NCBI RefSeq assembly: GCF_900090235.1
Contig: NZ_LT607750.1
Location: 6,529,501-6,593,500, forward strand
Source: Micromonospora echinaurantiaca
GTDB lineage: Bacteria; Actinomycetota; Actinomycetes; Mycobacteriales; Micromonosporaceae
Direction: 5' to 3'
DNA: 64,000 nt
The position numbers and the translations under genes are program-made. Below the pieces are notes generated by a model. It searched no databases, was not told where the DNA came from, and worked only from the letters and a program-made list of their open reading frames with translations. Below, one piece after another: positions 36,421-48,553 of the stretch. Numbering within the stretch: the first letter of the stretch is position 1; each line of letters opens with the position of its first letter.

Positions 36421-37845
36421 GTGACGACGATCCCGAACGTGCTCGCCAACCGGTACGCATCGCCCGAACTGGTCGCCCTCTGGTCGCCGGAGGAGAAGGT
36501 CCGGATGGAGCGGCAGCTCTGGCTCGCCGTGCTCCGGGCGCAGCGCGACCTCGGGGTGCCGGTGCCGGACGGGGTGGTCGAGGCGTACGAGCGGGTGCTC
36601 GACCAGGTCGACCTGGCCTCGATCGCCGAGCGCGAGCGGGTCACCCGGCACGACGTGAAGGCCCGGATCGAGGAGTTCAGCGCGCTCGCCGGGCACGAGC
36701 ACGTGCACAAGGGGATGACCTCCCGGGACCTCACCGAGAACGTCGAGCAGCTCCAGGTGCGCCGCTCGCTGGAGCTGATCCGGGACCGGGTGGTGGCCAC
36801 CCTGGCCCGGCTGGCCCGGCTCGCCGTCGAGCACTCCGACCTGGTGCTGACCGGCCGTTCGCACAACGTCGCGGCGCAGGCCACCACGCTGGGCAAGCGC
36901 TTCGCGTCGGCCGCCGAGGAGCTGCTGATCGCGTACGAGCGGCTGGTCGACCTCATCGACTGGTACCCGCTGCGCGGCATCAAGGGCCCGGTGGGCACCG
37001 CCGCCGACCAGCTCGACCTCTTCGACGGCGACGCCGACAAGGTGGCCGAGCTGGAACGCCGGGTGGCCGGGCACCTCGGCTTCACCCGGGTGCTGGACAG
37101 CGTCGGCCAGGTCTACCCGCGCTCGATCGACCTGGCGGTGCTCTCCGCGCTGGCCCAGATCGCCGCCGCGCCATCGTCGCTGGCCACCACGATCCGGCTG
37201 ATGGTCGGCCAGGAGCTGGCGACCGAGGGCTTCAAGCCGGGTCAGGTGGGCTCCAGCGCGATGCCGCACAAGATGAACACCCGGTCGAGCGAGCGGGTGA
37301 ACGGCTTCGCGGTGATCATCCGGGGCTACCTGTCGATGGTCGGCGAGCTGGCCGGCGACCAGTGGAACGAGGGGGACGTCTCCTGCTCGGTGGTCCGCCG
37401 GGTGGCCCTGCCGGACGCCTTCTTCGCCGCCGACGGGCTGTTCCAGACCTTCCTCACCGTGCTGGACGAGTTCGGGGCGTACCCGGCGGTGATCAACCGG
37501 GAGCTGGAGCGGTTCCTGCCGTTCCTGGCCACCACCAAGATCCTGGTGGCCGCGGTCCGGCGCGGCGTCGGGCGCGAGGCGGCGCACGAGGCGATCAAGG
37601 AGCACGCCGTCGCCGTGGCGCTGAACATGCGGGAGAAGGGGGCCGCCGAGAACGACCTCTTCGACCGCCTCGCCGCCGACGACCGGCTCGGCCTCACCCG
37701 AGCCGAGATCGACGCCCTGGTCGCCGACCGCACCGCCTTCGTCGGCGCCGCCCCCGCCCAGGTCGACTCCGTCGCCCGCCGGGTGGCCGCCGTGGTCGAC
37801 ACCCACCCCACCGCCGCCACCTACACCCCACCCCCCATCCTCTAA
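36421..37845 (+). CDS. purB: Adenylosuccinate lyase
   Basis: A 474-residue member of the fumarase/aspartase superfamily acting twice in purine synthesis: on SAICAR and on adenylosuccinate, releasing fumarate. I prefer GTG 36421 (GAGGG 4 nt upstream); ATG 36412, three codons earlier, is the alternative. Motifs: KGMTSRDLTENVEQ, the catalytic His region TGRSHNVAAQATTLGKR, and the flexible signature loop GQVGSSAMPHKMNTRSSER with its serine. The family length fits. Repeat copy C lies 35 nt after the stop. Confidence 0.97.
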   Translation: MTTIPNVLANRYASPELVALWSPEEKVRMERQLWLAVLRAQRDLGVPVPDGVVEAYERVLDQVDLASIAERERVTRHDVKARIEEFSALAGHEHVHKGMTSRDLTENVEQLQVRRSLELIRDRVVATLARLARLAVEHSDLVLTGRSHNVAAQATTLGKRFASAAEELLIAYERLVDLIDWYPLRGIKGPVGTAADQLDLFDGDADKVAELERRVAGHLGFTRVLDSVGQVYPRSIDLAVLSALAQIAAAPSSLATTIRLMVGQELATEGFKPGQVGSSAMPHKMNTRSSERVNGFAVIIRGYLSMVGELAGDQWNEGDVSCSVVRRVALPDAFFAADGLFQTFLTVLDEFGAYPAVINRELERFLPFLATTKILVAAVRRGVGREAAHEAIKEHAVAVALNMREKGAAENDLFDRLAADDRLGLTRAEIDALVADRTAFVGAAPAQVDSVARRVAAVVDTHPTAATYTPPPIL

Positions 37846-37880
37846 CCCCCACCCAGGCAGCATCCCCCGCCCAGGCCGCC

Positions 37881-37941
37881 GTCGATCATGAAGTTGTTGC
37901 CGCGGCACGCCGATCCGGGTGGCAACGACTTCATGATCAAC
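37881..37941 (-). repeat. Inverted repeat family copy C (inverted orientation)
   Basis: Arms 37881-37900 (GTCGATCATGAAGTTGTTGC) and 37922-37941 match at 18 of 20 positions. Read on the minus strand, the loop contains GGATCGGCGTGCCGCG, which aligns with the loops of copies A and B, so this copy is inverted. It lies between purB and the YbjQ-like gene. Confidence 0.82.
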
Positions 37942-37979
37942 CGGGCCGGGGCCGGGGCCGGGGCCGGGGTGGGGCGGGG

Positions 37980-38441
37980 TCAGGAGTCGCGGGTGGGGGT
38001 TTCGGCGGCGGTGCGGAGGTTGGGGGCGCTGGCCGGCTCGGCGATGCCGCCGGGGGCCTCCGCGATCTCGCCCTCGTGCGCGGTCTCCGCGGCGACCAGC
38101 GGCTGGTCGGGCGGCATGACGTCGGGCACCTTGGGTACCACGATCACCGCGGTGCCATACGCGCAGATCTCCATCCACATCTCTCCGCAGTCGCGGCTGT
38201 CGAACCGCATGCCGACCACGGCGTTCGCGCCGAGCCGGCGGGCCTCCTCGCCGAGCCGGGCCACCGAGTCGGTACGCCACCGGGTGAGGTTGTCCGGCGC
38301 CATCGGGTCGTACGCGCCACCGCGCAGGTTCTTGACCCCCTCGCGGTACGGGTTCCGCGTCCTGGCCATCGATGACACCACTTCGCCGAGAATCTGGCGG
38401 ATCTCGTACCCGGGTAGTTGCTCCGTCGTCACGACCAGCAC
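37980..38441 (-). CDS. YbjQ-family (heavy-metal-binding domain-like) protein
   Basis: A 153-residue protein starting at GTG 38441 (VLVVTTEQLPGYEIRQILGEVVSSMAR, the normal start of this family). The conserved core includes RLGEEARRLGANAVVGMRFDS and WMEICAYGTAVIVVP, matching the small pentamer-forming YbjQ/UPF0145 proteins. An extra C-terminal about 40 residues are Ala/Glu/Pro-rich. Function is not established. It lies downstream of the secreted protease gene on the same strand, 128 nt away. Confidence 0.85.
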   Translation of the reverse strand: MLVVTTEQLPGYEIRQILGEVVSSMARTRNPYREGVKNLRGGAYDPMAPDNLTRWRTDSVARLGEEARRLGANAVVGMRFDSRDCGEMWMEICAYGTAVIVVPKVPDVMPPDQPLVAAETAHEGEIAEAPGGIAEPASAPNLRTAAETPTRDS

Positions 38442-38569
38442 GTTTCCGATGCTGTCAGGGGACCCCGCACCCCATCGTGAGGGTTGTTCACCTGATCGGA
38501 TGCTGCAAAACGGCGCGGCGCGGACGGCCGGCACGCCGCCGACCATCCGCGCCGCCCGGGCGCTAACCG

Positions 38570-39253
38570 TCAGACACCGGCCACCGAGGTGATCCAGGCC
38601 CGGTTGTACGCGACACTGCCGTAGTTCTGGATGTTCACGCCGTCGGCGGTCGAGGCGACGCCGACCTGGCGGCCGTTGTAGAACTGCGGGCCGCCCGAGT
38701 CGCCCCGCCACGCGTTGCCGTTGATCCGGGTGCTCCGGATCGCCTGGCCGCCGTACGCGTCGGTGGCGCTGTTGCTGGTCACCCGGACCGAGGCGGTCTT
38801 GAGCTGGGTGGAGGCCGAGCAACCGCTGTAGCAGGTCATGCCCCAGCCGTAGATGGTGTTGGTGGAGTTGATCGGCGGGTTGCTGGTGGCCAGCGAGACG
38901 TACGAGGTGCTCACCGAGCTGGACAGCCGCATCAGGGCCAGGTCGTAGCGGCTGTAGGTGGCGCTCACGGTGCGGGTGACGCCGCCGGAGGAGCGGTAGA
39001 CGCTGCCCACCCGGACCGACATCGAGCCGCCGAGGCAGTGCCGGGCGGTGAGCACCCACTGCGGGGCGATGATCGTGCCGGAGCAGGTGAACGAGCCGTT
39101 GCTGAACACCGCGGCCGCCCACGGGGCGGACGAGACGGTGCCGCCGCCGATGATCGGGTCCGGGCCGGCCGGGGCGGCGACGGCGCCGGAGCTGGCACCG
39201 AGCAGGGTGGCCGCGGTGGTGGCGAGGACCGCGACCAGGGATCGGATGCGCAT
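38570..39253 (-). CDS. Secreted trypsin-like (S1) serine protease
   Basis: A 227-residue exported protease. The signal peptide spans about 1-27 (MRIRSLVAVLATTAATLLGA), followed by a short propeptide ending near IIGGGTVSSAPW, the usual S1 activation site. The catalytic triad is H72 (LTARHC), D104 (RYDLALMRL) and S186 (GDSGGP). There are paired Cys residues (C57-C73 and C141-C145). The Asp at the S1-pocket position expected for trypsin-like specificity was not assigned. ATG 39253 has AAGGAG upstream, and a promoter-like pair is visible at 39364-39392. Confidence 0.92.
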   Translation of the reverse strand: MRIRSLVAVLATTAATLLGASSGAVAAPAGPDPIIGGGTVSSAPWAAAVFSNGSFTCSGTIIAPQWVLTARHCLGGSMSVRVGSVYRSSGGVTRTVSATYSRYDLALMRLSSSVSTSYVSLATSNPPINSTNTIYGWGMTCYSGCSASTQLKTASVRVTSNSATDAYGGQAIRSTRINGNAWRGDSGGPQFYNGRQVGVASTADGVNIQNYGSVAYNRAWITSVAGV

Positions 39254-39665
39254 TGCGGGGGCTCCTTCTGCGGAGATGGACCCGGGTTCGCCGGGTCCGG
39301 CCTGCCGGTCGGCGGGCGGGGGTGGCCCGGCGGCCGGGGACAATCATCGACGTCCGACGATGTACCGTAGAGCCCTGAGATGTCGTTCACAAGAGTTTCA
39401 TCGAAATTGAGCGATGTCCCGGATGGGGGCGGTCCGGCCCGGCGCGCCGGACCGGTCGAACCGGGCGAAACGGCACGTGCGGCAACGAACACGCATCGGG
39501 ATCGCAACGACTCGGCATCGGTCCCACCGGCCCGCCGCCGATTACGTCGATCACTGCCTGACCCGCGTCCGGCCGGTGCGGCCGGGGCGGGATCTGCCAG
39601 GTAGGCTGGCTGCGCTCGCCCGTTGTGGGTCGGCACCCAACTGCGTACACAGTCAGGAGTGCCCA
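39254..39665. other. Divergent intergenic region, protease and purS
   Basis: 412 nt without a convincing gene. The stretch 39355-39420 is AT-rich for this genome and carries the candidate protease promoter. I saw no riboswitch structure; purS probably has its promoter in the right half. Confidence 0.55.
39364..39392 (-). promoter_or_regulatory. Candidate promoter of the S1 protease
   Basis: On the minus strand TTGTGA (39392-39387), a 17-nt spacer and TACGGT (39369-39364) resemble a housekeeping sigma promoter. The transcript leader would be about 105 nt. Confidence 0.4.
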
Positions 39666-39929
39666 GTGCCTCGCGTCGTCGTCGACGTCATGCTCAAGCC
39701 CGAGATCCTCGATCCGCAGGGCCAGGCCGTCGCAAACGCGCTGCCCCGGATCGGCGTCAGCGACGTCGCCTCGGTCCGGATCGGCAGGCGGATCGAGATC
39801 GAGTTCACCGGTGAACCGGACCTGGACCGGGCCCGGGAGATCGCCGACAAGCTGCTCGCCAACCCGGTCATCGAGGACTTCACGGTCCGCCTGGTCGAGG
39901 CCGACGAGACCGCGGACGCCCGCTCGTGA
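39666..39929 (+). CDS. purS: Phosphoribosylformylglycinamidine synthase subunit PurS
   Basis: An 87-residue small subunit of the FGAM synthase complex, starting at GTG 39666 behind CAGGAG. The sequence [31 protein letters not shown] and [11 protein letters not shown] is the standard PurS pattern. PurS bridges PurL and PurQ and is needed for ammonia transfer. The stop overlaps the purQ start by 4 nt (GTGA), so purS and purQ are coupled. Confidence 0.95.
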   Translation: MPRVVVDVMLKPEILDPQGQAVANALPRIGVSDVASVRIGRRIEIEFTGEPDLDRAREIADKLLANPVIEDFTVRLVEADETADARS

Positions 39930-40609
39930 CCGCGCGGGTCGGTGTGGTGACCTTCCCCGGCTCGCTCGACGACGGGGACGCGGCCCGGGCCGTCCGGATC
40001 GCCGGCGCCGAGCCGGTCCGCCTCTGGCACGGCGACCCGGCGCTGCACGGGGTGGACGCGGTCGTGCTGCCCGGCGGCTTCTCCTACGGTGACTACCTGC
40101 GTTGCGGCGCCATCGCCCGGTTCGCCCCGGTGATGGAGACGATCGTGGACGCGGCCCGGGGCGGCCTGCCGGTGCTCGGCATCTGCAACGGCTTCCAGAT
40201 CCTCTGCGAGGCCCACCTGCTCCCCGGCGCGCTGACCCGCAACCAGCACCTGCACTTCCGCAACCGCGACCAGTTCCTCCGGATCGAGTCGGTCGGCACC
40301 GCCTGGACCAACACCTTCCAGCCCGGCCAGGAGGTGCTGATCCCGGTCAAGAACGGCGAGGGCTGCTACGTCGCCGACCCCGCGACCCTGGACCAGCTCG
40401 AGGCCGAGGGCCGGGTGGTCGCCCGGTACATCGGCGGCAACCCGAACGGGTCGCAGCGCGACATCGCGGCGATCACCAACTCCGCCGGCAACGTCGTCGG
40501 CATCATGCCGCATCCCGAGCACGCGGTGGAGGAGCTGACCGGCCCCTCCCTGGACGGTCTCGGCTTCTTCACCTCGGTCCTCAAGCACCTGGTGGGGGCG
40601 CCGGCGTGA
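39926..40609 (+). CDS. purQ: Phosphoribosylformylglycinamidine synthase subunit PurQ (glutaminase)
   Basis: A 227-residue class I glutamine amidotransferase supplying ammonia to PurL for converting FGAR to FGAM. The catalytic triad is visible: Cys in [12 protein letters not shown] and His/Glu in [12 protein letters not shown]. The start GTG 39926 overlaps the purS stop. An oxyanion-type [12 protein letters not shown] segment is present. It is followed by purL after 70 nt, in one likely transcript. Confidence 0.96.
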   Translation: MTARVGVVTFPGSLDDGDAARAVRIAGAEPVRLWHGDPALHGVDAVVLPGGFSYGDYLRCGAIARFAPVMETIVDAARGGLPVLGICNGFQILCEAHLLPGALTRNQHLHFRNRDQFLRIESVGTAWTNTFQPGQEVLIPVKNGEGCYVADPATLDQLEAEGRVVARYIGGNPNGSQRDIAAITNSAGNVVGIMPHPEHAVEELTGPSLDGLGFFTSVLKHLVGAPA

Positions 40610-40679
40610 CCGGTCGCGGCGGGATCATCGGTCGGCTCACCCGCCCGCAGGGCGGCCCCGAGCGCAGCGAGGAGAGGTC

Positions 40680-43463
<2,784 letters not shown>

Positions 43464-44326
43464 GGCGTTGGCCGCGGCGGTCTACGCGCAGCCCGGTTCG
43501 GGCGCCCGGTTGGACTGGGGGCTGAGCGGGGCGGCCGAACTCGGCCGGGTCTGCGCGGTGCTGGTGGTGGTGGACGTGCTCTCGTTCACCACCGCCGTCG
43601 AGGTGGCGGTCGGCCGCGGCATGCGGGTGCACCCGTTCCCGTGGGGCGAGCAGGCCGCCGAGTACGCGCGCCGGGTCGGTGCGGTCGCCGCGGTGGGCCG
43701 CCGGAGGACCACCCCCGAGCATCCGTGGTCGCTCTCGCCGGCGGCGCTGAGCACCGCCCCGGTCGTGGCCGACCTGGTGCTGCCCTCGCCGAACGGTTCG
43801 GCGATCAGCGCCGCGGCCAGCGCCACCGGCCTGCCGGTGGTCGCGGCCTGCCTGCGCAACGCCCGCGCCGTCGGGCGCTGGCTCCAGCGACAGGGGTACG
43901 GCTCGACGGACGCGCCGGTCGGCGTGATCGCCGCCGGCGAGCGCTGGCCGGACGGGTCACTGCGACCCTCGGTGGAGGACCAGCTCGGCGCGGCCTGCGT
44001 GCTGGACGCGGTGTCGAACGTGCCGGGCGGGCTCTCCGTGGAGGCGGCCATGGCGCTCGCCGCGCTGGCCAGCACCCCGGACGTGCCGGCCGCCGTCCGG
44101 GGCTGCGTCTCGGGCCGGGAGCTGATCGAGGGCGGCTTCGCCCAGGACGTCGAGATCGCGGTACGGGTCGGGGTCTCGGACGTGGTCCCGGTGCTCCGCT
44201 CCGGCGTCTTCTCCGCCGCCTGACCCCACCGCCCGGCGTACGCCCGGCGAACCGTGCCCTCCGTGCTGTCCCTACGGCCCCGCCCCGGCCAGCGGGTGGC
44301 CTGCCCCGGCGACAGCGGCGAACGGA

Positions 44327-44356
44327 AAGGGCCGCCCGGTCGACCGGGCGGCCCTT
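44327..44356. terminator. Perfect 30-bp palindromic terminator
   Basis: The 30 nt are fully self-complementary, starting AAGGGCCGCCCGGTC and centred on GTCGAC. They lie between the convergent ComB-like gene and the signal-peptide protein ending at 44389. Confidence 0.85.
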
Positions 44357-44388
44357 CGGTGTTCGTACGGGCCGGAAGGCCCGGATGG

Positions 44389-46278
44389 TCAGTCGTCCAG
44401 CCAGTCCAGCCGGCGGCCACCCCGGTCCTGCGGCGGCGGGCCGTCCGGCCGACCGCGCCCGCCCTGCGGCTGGTCGCCGTAGTAGCCGCCCTGCTCGTAG
44501 CCGTTGTCGTAGCCGCCGCGCTGGGTCGGCGGCTCCTGACCGTAGCCGCCCTGCTGGCCGTAGCCGCCCTGGTCGTAGCCGCCGTCATAGCCGCCGCGCT
44601 GGGTCGGCGGCTCCTGGCGGTAGCCACCCTGCTGGCCGTAACCGCCCTGGTCGTACCCGCCGGTCGGCTCGCCGCCCCGGCCGTAGGGGGCCGGGTCGGG
44701 CTGGCCGTAGCCGCCCTGGTCGTAGCCACCGGTGGGCTCGCCGCCCCGACCGTAGCCGCCCTGGTCCGGCTGGTAGGTGCCGGTCGCGTACGGGTCGGCG
44801 GGGGCCGGGTACTGGGTGGCGTCGCCGGTGTACCGGCCGGTCGGCTCGTCGTACCGGTCGCCGTAGCCGCCGCCGTTGGGCGGGTAGCCCGCGGCGCCAC
44901 CGGCCGGGGGGCCGTAGTCCCGGCTGCCGTAGCCGCCGCCCGAGGAGGGGGCGTTGCCGTAGCCACCGCCCGAGGACGGCGCGTTGCCGTAGCCGCCACC
45001 GGAGGAGGGGGCGTTGCCGTAACCGCCGCCGTAGCCACCCGGGCCGGCCGGCTCGTCGCCGTAGCCGGCGCCCGCCCAGCCCGACTGCGGGCTCGCCGCG
45101 CCGTACGGCTGCGGCGGGGCGCCGTACGGGTCCGGCGGCACGTCGTCGACCACCGGCCGGTGCATCATCGTCGGCGCGTCGGCGAGCGACCCGCCGCCGG
45201 CAACCATGGTCCGGTCCGGTCCGGCGCCGACCCCGTTCACCACCCGGGTCTGGTCGTCCGCACCCCGGTACGCGCCCCGGGCGGCGGGGACCGCGCCGGC
45301 GCCGGCGGCGGCACCCATCGGGGCGTCCCCGTCGGCGTCGTCGGTGTTCTCCCGGCGCTTCATCCAGAGCAGCACGATGGTGCCGACACCCGCCGCGACC
45401 AGCAGGCCGCCGAGTAGGATGATCAGGTAGGAGCCCATGCCGCCGCCATCGGAGTTGCTGGCGTTGTTCGCCGCGCCCGCCGTCGCCTCCGGCGTCTCCT
45501 CGGTCGTCTCGTCGGTGGCCTCGTCGGTCGGCAGGGGCTCCTCGGACGCCGACGGGGTGGCGCTCGGCGTCACCTCGACCTTGATCGCCAGCGCGACGCG
45601 AATGCCGGTGACATTGTCCCCGGCACCGGCGGTGAAGCTCTTGGTGGCGAGGATGTTGTCGAAGCTCGCGCCGACGGCGAGCCGGCCCGGGGCGATCGGC
45701 TTGCTGCTGGTGCCCGTGAAGCGGAAGTTGCCGCTGTCGTCGCTGACCGCCTCGAACCGCTTGTTGTTGGCGTCCTGGAGGATCACCACCGCGTTCGGCA
45801 CGGAGGTGCCGTCGGCCTGCTTGACCACCTTGCCGGCGACCGACTTGACGGTCTGTACCTCCGGCGGGGCCGCTGCCTTGACGGTCACGCTGAGCGAAGC
45901 CGAGTCGGTCCCGTTGCCCTCGACCCGGATCGTCGCCCGGGTGCCGTTCGCCGCCGGAGCGTTCGCGTTCGCCGTCAGGGTCAGGGTGACCGAGGCCCGC
46001 GGCGGTACGCCGTCGAAGTTGACGTCTCCGCAACCCCCGGTGCACTGCACGCCGCTCGGCAGGCCGGTGACGCTGACCTTGGCGGAGTCCTCACCGATCT
46101 CCCCGGCGATCTCGACAGCCACGGTGCCGCTGCGGCCGGCGTCGATGGTGACCGAGTTGCCGGAGGATGTGATGCGGGCGGCCTGGGCTGGTGTGGCGGG
46201 GACGGCGAGCAGGGCGCCGACGACCAGCGCCACGACCACACCGGCCCGCTGCTTCCAGGCTCGTCGGTGTGTTGACAC
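44389..46278 (-). CDS. Membrane protein with extracellular beta domains and Gly/Tyr-rich cytoplasmic tail
   Basis: A 629-residue protein; GTG 46278 is preferred (GGAAGG 8 nt upstream; GTG 46284 also possible). The signal peptide (about 1-33, ending AQA) leads to an extracellular part: residues 34-135 are beta-rich and about 140-232 resemble a carboxypeptidase-regulatory-like fold ([33 protein letters not shown]). A Thr/Glu-rich stalk leads to a membrane helix at about 283-306, then KRR. The remaining about 320 residues are cytoplasmic and become extremely rich in Gly, Tyr, Gln and Pro ([10 protein letters not shown] and [10 protein letters not shown] repeats). No catalytic motif is seen. Topology is a prediction. 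Confidence 0.7.
   Translation of the reverse strand: MSTHRRAWKQRAGVVVALVVGALLAVPATPAQAARITSSGNSVTIDAGRSGTVAVEIAGEIGEDSAKVSVTGLPSGVQCTGGCGDVNFDGVPPRASVTLTLTANANAPAANGTRATIRVEGNGTDSASLSVTVKAAAPPEVQTVKSVAGKVVKQADGTSVPNAVVILQDANNKRFEAVSDDSGNFRFTGTSSKPIAPGRLAVGASFDNILATKSFTAGAGDNVTGIRVALAIKVEVTPSATPSASEEPLPTDEATDETTEETPEATAGAANNASNSDGGGMGSYLIILLGGLLVAAGVGTIVLLWMKRRENTDDADGDAPMGAAAGAGAVPAARGAYRGADDQTRVVNGVGAGPDRTMVAGGGSLADAPTMMHRPVVDDVPPDPYGAPPQPYGAASPQSGWAGAGYGDEPAGPGGYGGGYGNAPSSGGGYGNAPSSGGGYGNAPSSGGGYGSRDYGPPAGGAAGYPPNGGGYGDRYDEPTGRYTGDATQYPAPADPYATGTYQPDQGGYGRGGEPTGGYDQGGYGQPDPAPYGRGGEPTGGYDQGGYGQQGGYRQEPPTQRGGYDGGYDQGGYGQQGGYGQEPPTQRGGYDNGYEQGGYYGDQPQGGRGRPDGPPPQDRGGRRLDWLDD
44927..45016 (-). 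repeat. Three near-identical 30-nt tandem repeats in the Gly/Tyr-rich tail
   Basis: Each unit encodes [10 protein letters not shown] on the minus strand. Differences between units are one to three bases, implying recent expansion. Confidence 0.8.
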
Positions 46279-46436
46279 GTCCACCGCCTTCCGGGCTGAC
46301 TTCCCTGGACCGGCGGGCGCCGGCCGGGGATCATCACGGTACGAATACGCCGTCGGCAACTATGCCTTGTCTGACCGGATCAGCGCGACCCAGGGGCAGC
46401 GTCGGGCCGGCTCCGGGCGAGTCGTATCGTCCCGTG

Positions 46437-46811
46437 GTGTCCTCTCCGCACATTAAGTCCGCCGCGGTGACGGCGGCGTTGTCGGCGCTCGACGAGGGGC
46501 TTACCCCCGAACGACCGGTGCTCCGAGAGGCGGTCCGTGCCCTGTTGACCGCCCTCGCGGATCGCGCCCCCGGCCGATCGGTGGAGGTGCGTGTCCCACC
46601 TTACGGTGCAGTTCAGTGCATTTCCGGTCCCCGACACACCCGTGGCACGCCGCCGAACGTGGTGGAGACGGATCCGCGTACCTGGCTGGAACTGGCGACC
46701 GGGCGGCTCGACTGGGAACGGGCGGTTACGCAGGGTCGCGTATCGGTGAGCGGGGTCCGGGCGGATCTTTCCGAATATCTGCCGCTCCACGCGGACGGGG
46801 AAGCGATCTAG
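46437..46811 (+). CDS. Sterol-carrier-family (SCP-like) small protein
   Basis: A 124-residue protein from GTG 46437; GTG 46434, one codon earlier, is an alternative. The ending [41 protein letters not shown] is the typical last part of the sterol-carrier-like fold found in actinobacteria. The first half ([29 protein letters not shown]) contains a conserved PP-YGAVQC pattern. The ligand is unknown. It lies 145 nt upstream of purF on the same strand, a position also seen in related actinobacteria to my recollection. Confidence 0.75.
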   Translation: MSSPHIKSAAVTAALSALDEGLTPERPVLREAVRALLTALADRAPGRSVEVRVPPYGAVQCISGPRHTRGTPPNVVETDPRTWLELATGRLDWERAVTQGRVSVSGVRADLSEYLPLHADGEAI

Positions 46812-46839
46812 GTAACGGATCGGAGCGATTCCGTGACTT

Positions 46840-46868
46840 TCTGTATCGACACCGATTCGCGTACACTG
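46840..46868 (+). promoter_or_regulatory. Candidate purF promoter
   Basis: TTCTGT (46840-46845), a 17-nt spacer and TACACT (46863-46868), in a locally AT-richer stretch between the sterol-carrier gene and purF. The leader would be about 80 nt. Confidence 0.45.
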
Positions 46869-46956
46869 TCAGGCGACGACAGAGGTCCCGGCCGAGACGT
46901 GTGGGTCGCCCCCGTGATCCGCCAGGCCAGTCCAGATCAGCATGAGGGAGCGGCAG

Positions 46957-48498
46957 GTGCCCCGAGGCGACGGCCGGCTGAGCCACGACCTTGACCCCCA
47001 ACGACCCGGCCCGCAGGACGCGTGTGGCGTCTTCGGCGTCTGGGCGCCCGGGGAGGAGGTCGCCAACCTCACCTACTTCGGGCTCTACGCGCTGCAGCAC
47101 CGGGGTCAGGAGGCGGCCGGCATCGCGGTGAGCGACGGCTCCGGCGTGGTGGTCTACAAGGATCTCGGCCTGGTCGCCCAGGTCTTCGACGAGCCGACCC
47201 TGGCCAGCCTGCGCGGGCACGTCGCGATCGGGCACGCGCGCTACTCCACCACCGGCGGCTCGACCTGGGAGAACGCCCAGCCGACCATCCGGTCCACGAG
47301 TTCCGGCACGACCATCGCGCTGGCCCACAACGGCAACCTGGTCAACACCGCCGAGCTGCAGCGCGAGGTCGCCGACCGGGGCCTCGTCGCGGACGGCTCG
47401 ACCAACGACACCTCGCTGGTGACCATGCTGCTGGCCAGCCGCCCCGACCTCTCCGTCGAGGCGGCCGCGCTGGAGGTGCTGCCGCAGCTGCGCGGCGCGT
47501 TCAGCTTCGTCTTCATGGACGAGTCGACGCTCTACGCGGCCCGCGACGCCCACGGCGTACGCCCGCTGGTGCTCGGCCGGCTGGAGCGCGGCTGGGTGGT
47601 GGCCAGCGAGACCGCGGCGCTGGACATCGTCGGCGCCAGCGTGGTGCGCGAGGTGGAGCCCGGCGAGCTGATCGCCATCGACGAGGACGGGCTGCGCTCC
47701 ACCCGGTTCGCCGTCCCGGAACCCAAGGGCTGCCTCTTCGAGTACGTCTACATCGCCCGCCCGGACGCCACCATCGCCGGCCGGAACGTGCACGCCGCCC
47801 GGGTGCAGATCGGCCGCCAACTGGCCAAGGAGCACCCGGTCGAGGCCGACCTGGTGATCCCGGTGCCGGAGTCGGGCACCCCGGCGGCGATCGGCTACGC
47901 CGAAGAGTCCGGGATCACCTACGGCGCCGGCCTGATGAAGAACCCGTACGTCGGGCGGACCTTCATCCAGCCCTCGCAGACCCTGCGCCAGCTCGGCATC
48001 CGGCTCAAGCTCAACCCGCTGCGGCAGAACGTGCGGGGCAAGCGGCTGGTCGTGGTCGACGACTCGATCGTGCGCGGCAACACCCAGCGGGCGATCGTCC
48101 GGATGCTGCGCGAGGCCGGCGCGCTGGAGGTGCACGTACGCATCTCCTCGCCGCCGGTGAAGTGGCCGTGCTTCTACGGCATCGACTTCGCCACCCGGGC
48201 CGAGTTGCTGGCCAACGGCCTGGACACGGAGGGCGTCCGCCGCTCGATCGGCGCCGACACGCTCGGCTACGTGTCGCTGCCCGGGCTGATCGCCGCCACC
48301 GAGCAGCCGAAGACCCGGCTGTGCCGCGCCTGCTTCGACGGGGAGTACCCGATCGAGCTGCCGGCCGGCAACCTGATCGGCAAGCACGTGCTCGAAGGGG
48401 TGGGCCGTCGGGTCGCGAACACCACCCCGGACGCCCTCGACCGCACCACCCCGCCACTCGTCGCCACTCCGGGCGGCGCGACCGCACACCGCCCGTAG
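46957..48498 (+). CDS. purF: Amidophosphoribosyltransferase
   Basis: About 513 residues from GTG 46957, chosen because AGGGAG lies 6 nt upstream; ATG 46942, five codons earlier, has no such site. The first enzyme of purine synthesis: glutamine plus PRPP gives phosphoribosylamine. A propeptide of 22 residues precedes the catalytic Cys (C23 in DACGVFGVW), which becomes N-terminal after self-cleavage. The Ntn-glutaminase domain has HRGQEAAGIAVSDG and GHARYSTTGGS. The PRPP site is VVVDDSIVRGNTQRAIV. The three C-terminal Cys-containing segments resemble the iron-sulfur-type PurF (CFYGIDF, LCRACFDG). It forms a unit with purM. Confidence 0.96.
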   Translation: MPRGDGRLSHDLDPQRPGPQDACGVFGVWAPGEEVANLTYFGLYALQHRGQEAAGIAVSDGSGVVVYKDLGLVAQVFDEPTLASLRGHVAIGHARYSTTGGSTWENAQPTIRSTSSGTTIALAHNGNLVNTAELQREVADRGLVADGSTNDTSLVTMLLASRPDLSVEAAALEVLPQLRGAFSFVFMDESTLYAARDAHGVRPLVLGRLERGWVVASETAALDIVGASVVREVEPGELIAIDEDGLRSTRFAVPEPKGCLFEYVYIARPDATIAGRNVHAARVQIGRQLAKEHPVEADLVIPVPESGTPAAIGYAEESGITYGAGLMKNPYVGRTFIQPSQTLRQLGIRLKLNPLRQNVRGKRLVVVDDSIVRGNTQRAIVRMLREAGALEVHVRISSPPVKWPCFYGIDFATRAELLANGLDTEGVRRSIGADTLGYVSLPGLIAATEQPKTRLCRACFDGEYPIELPAGNLIGKHVLEGVGRRVANTTPDALDRTTPPLVATPGGATAHRP

Positions 48499-48553
48499 CA
48501 CCACCGGCGCCCCGGCCACCGCCACGGCGCCGAGAACCACAAAGGGGAGAACC

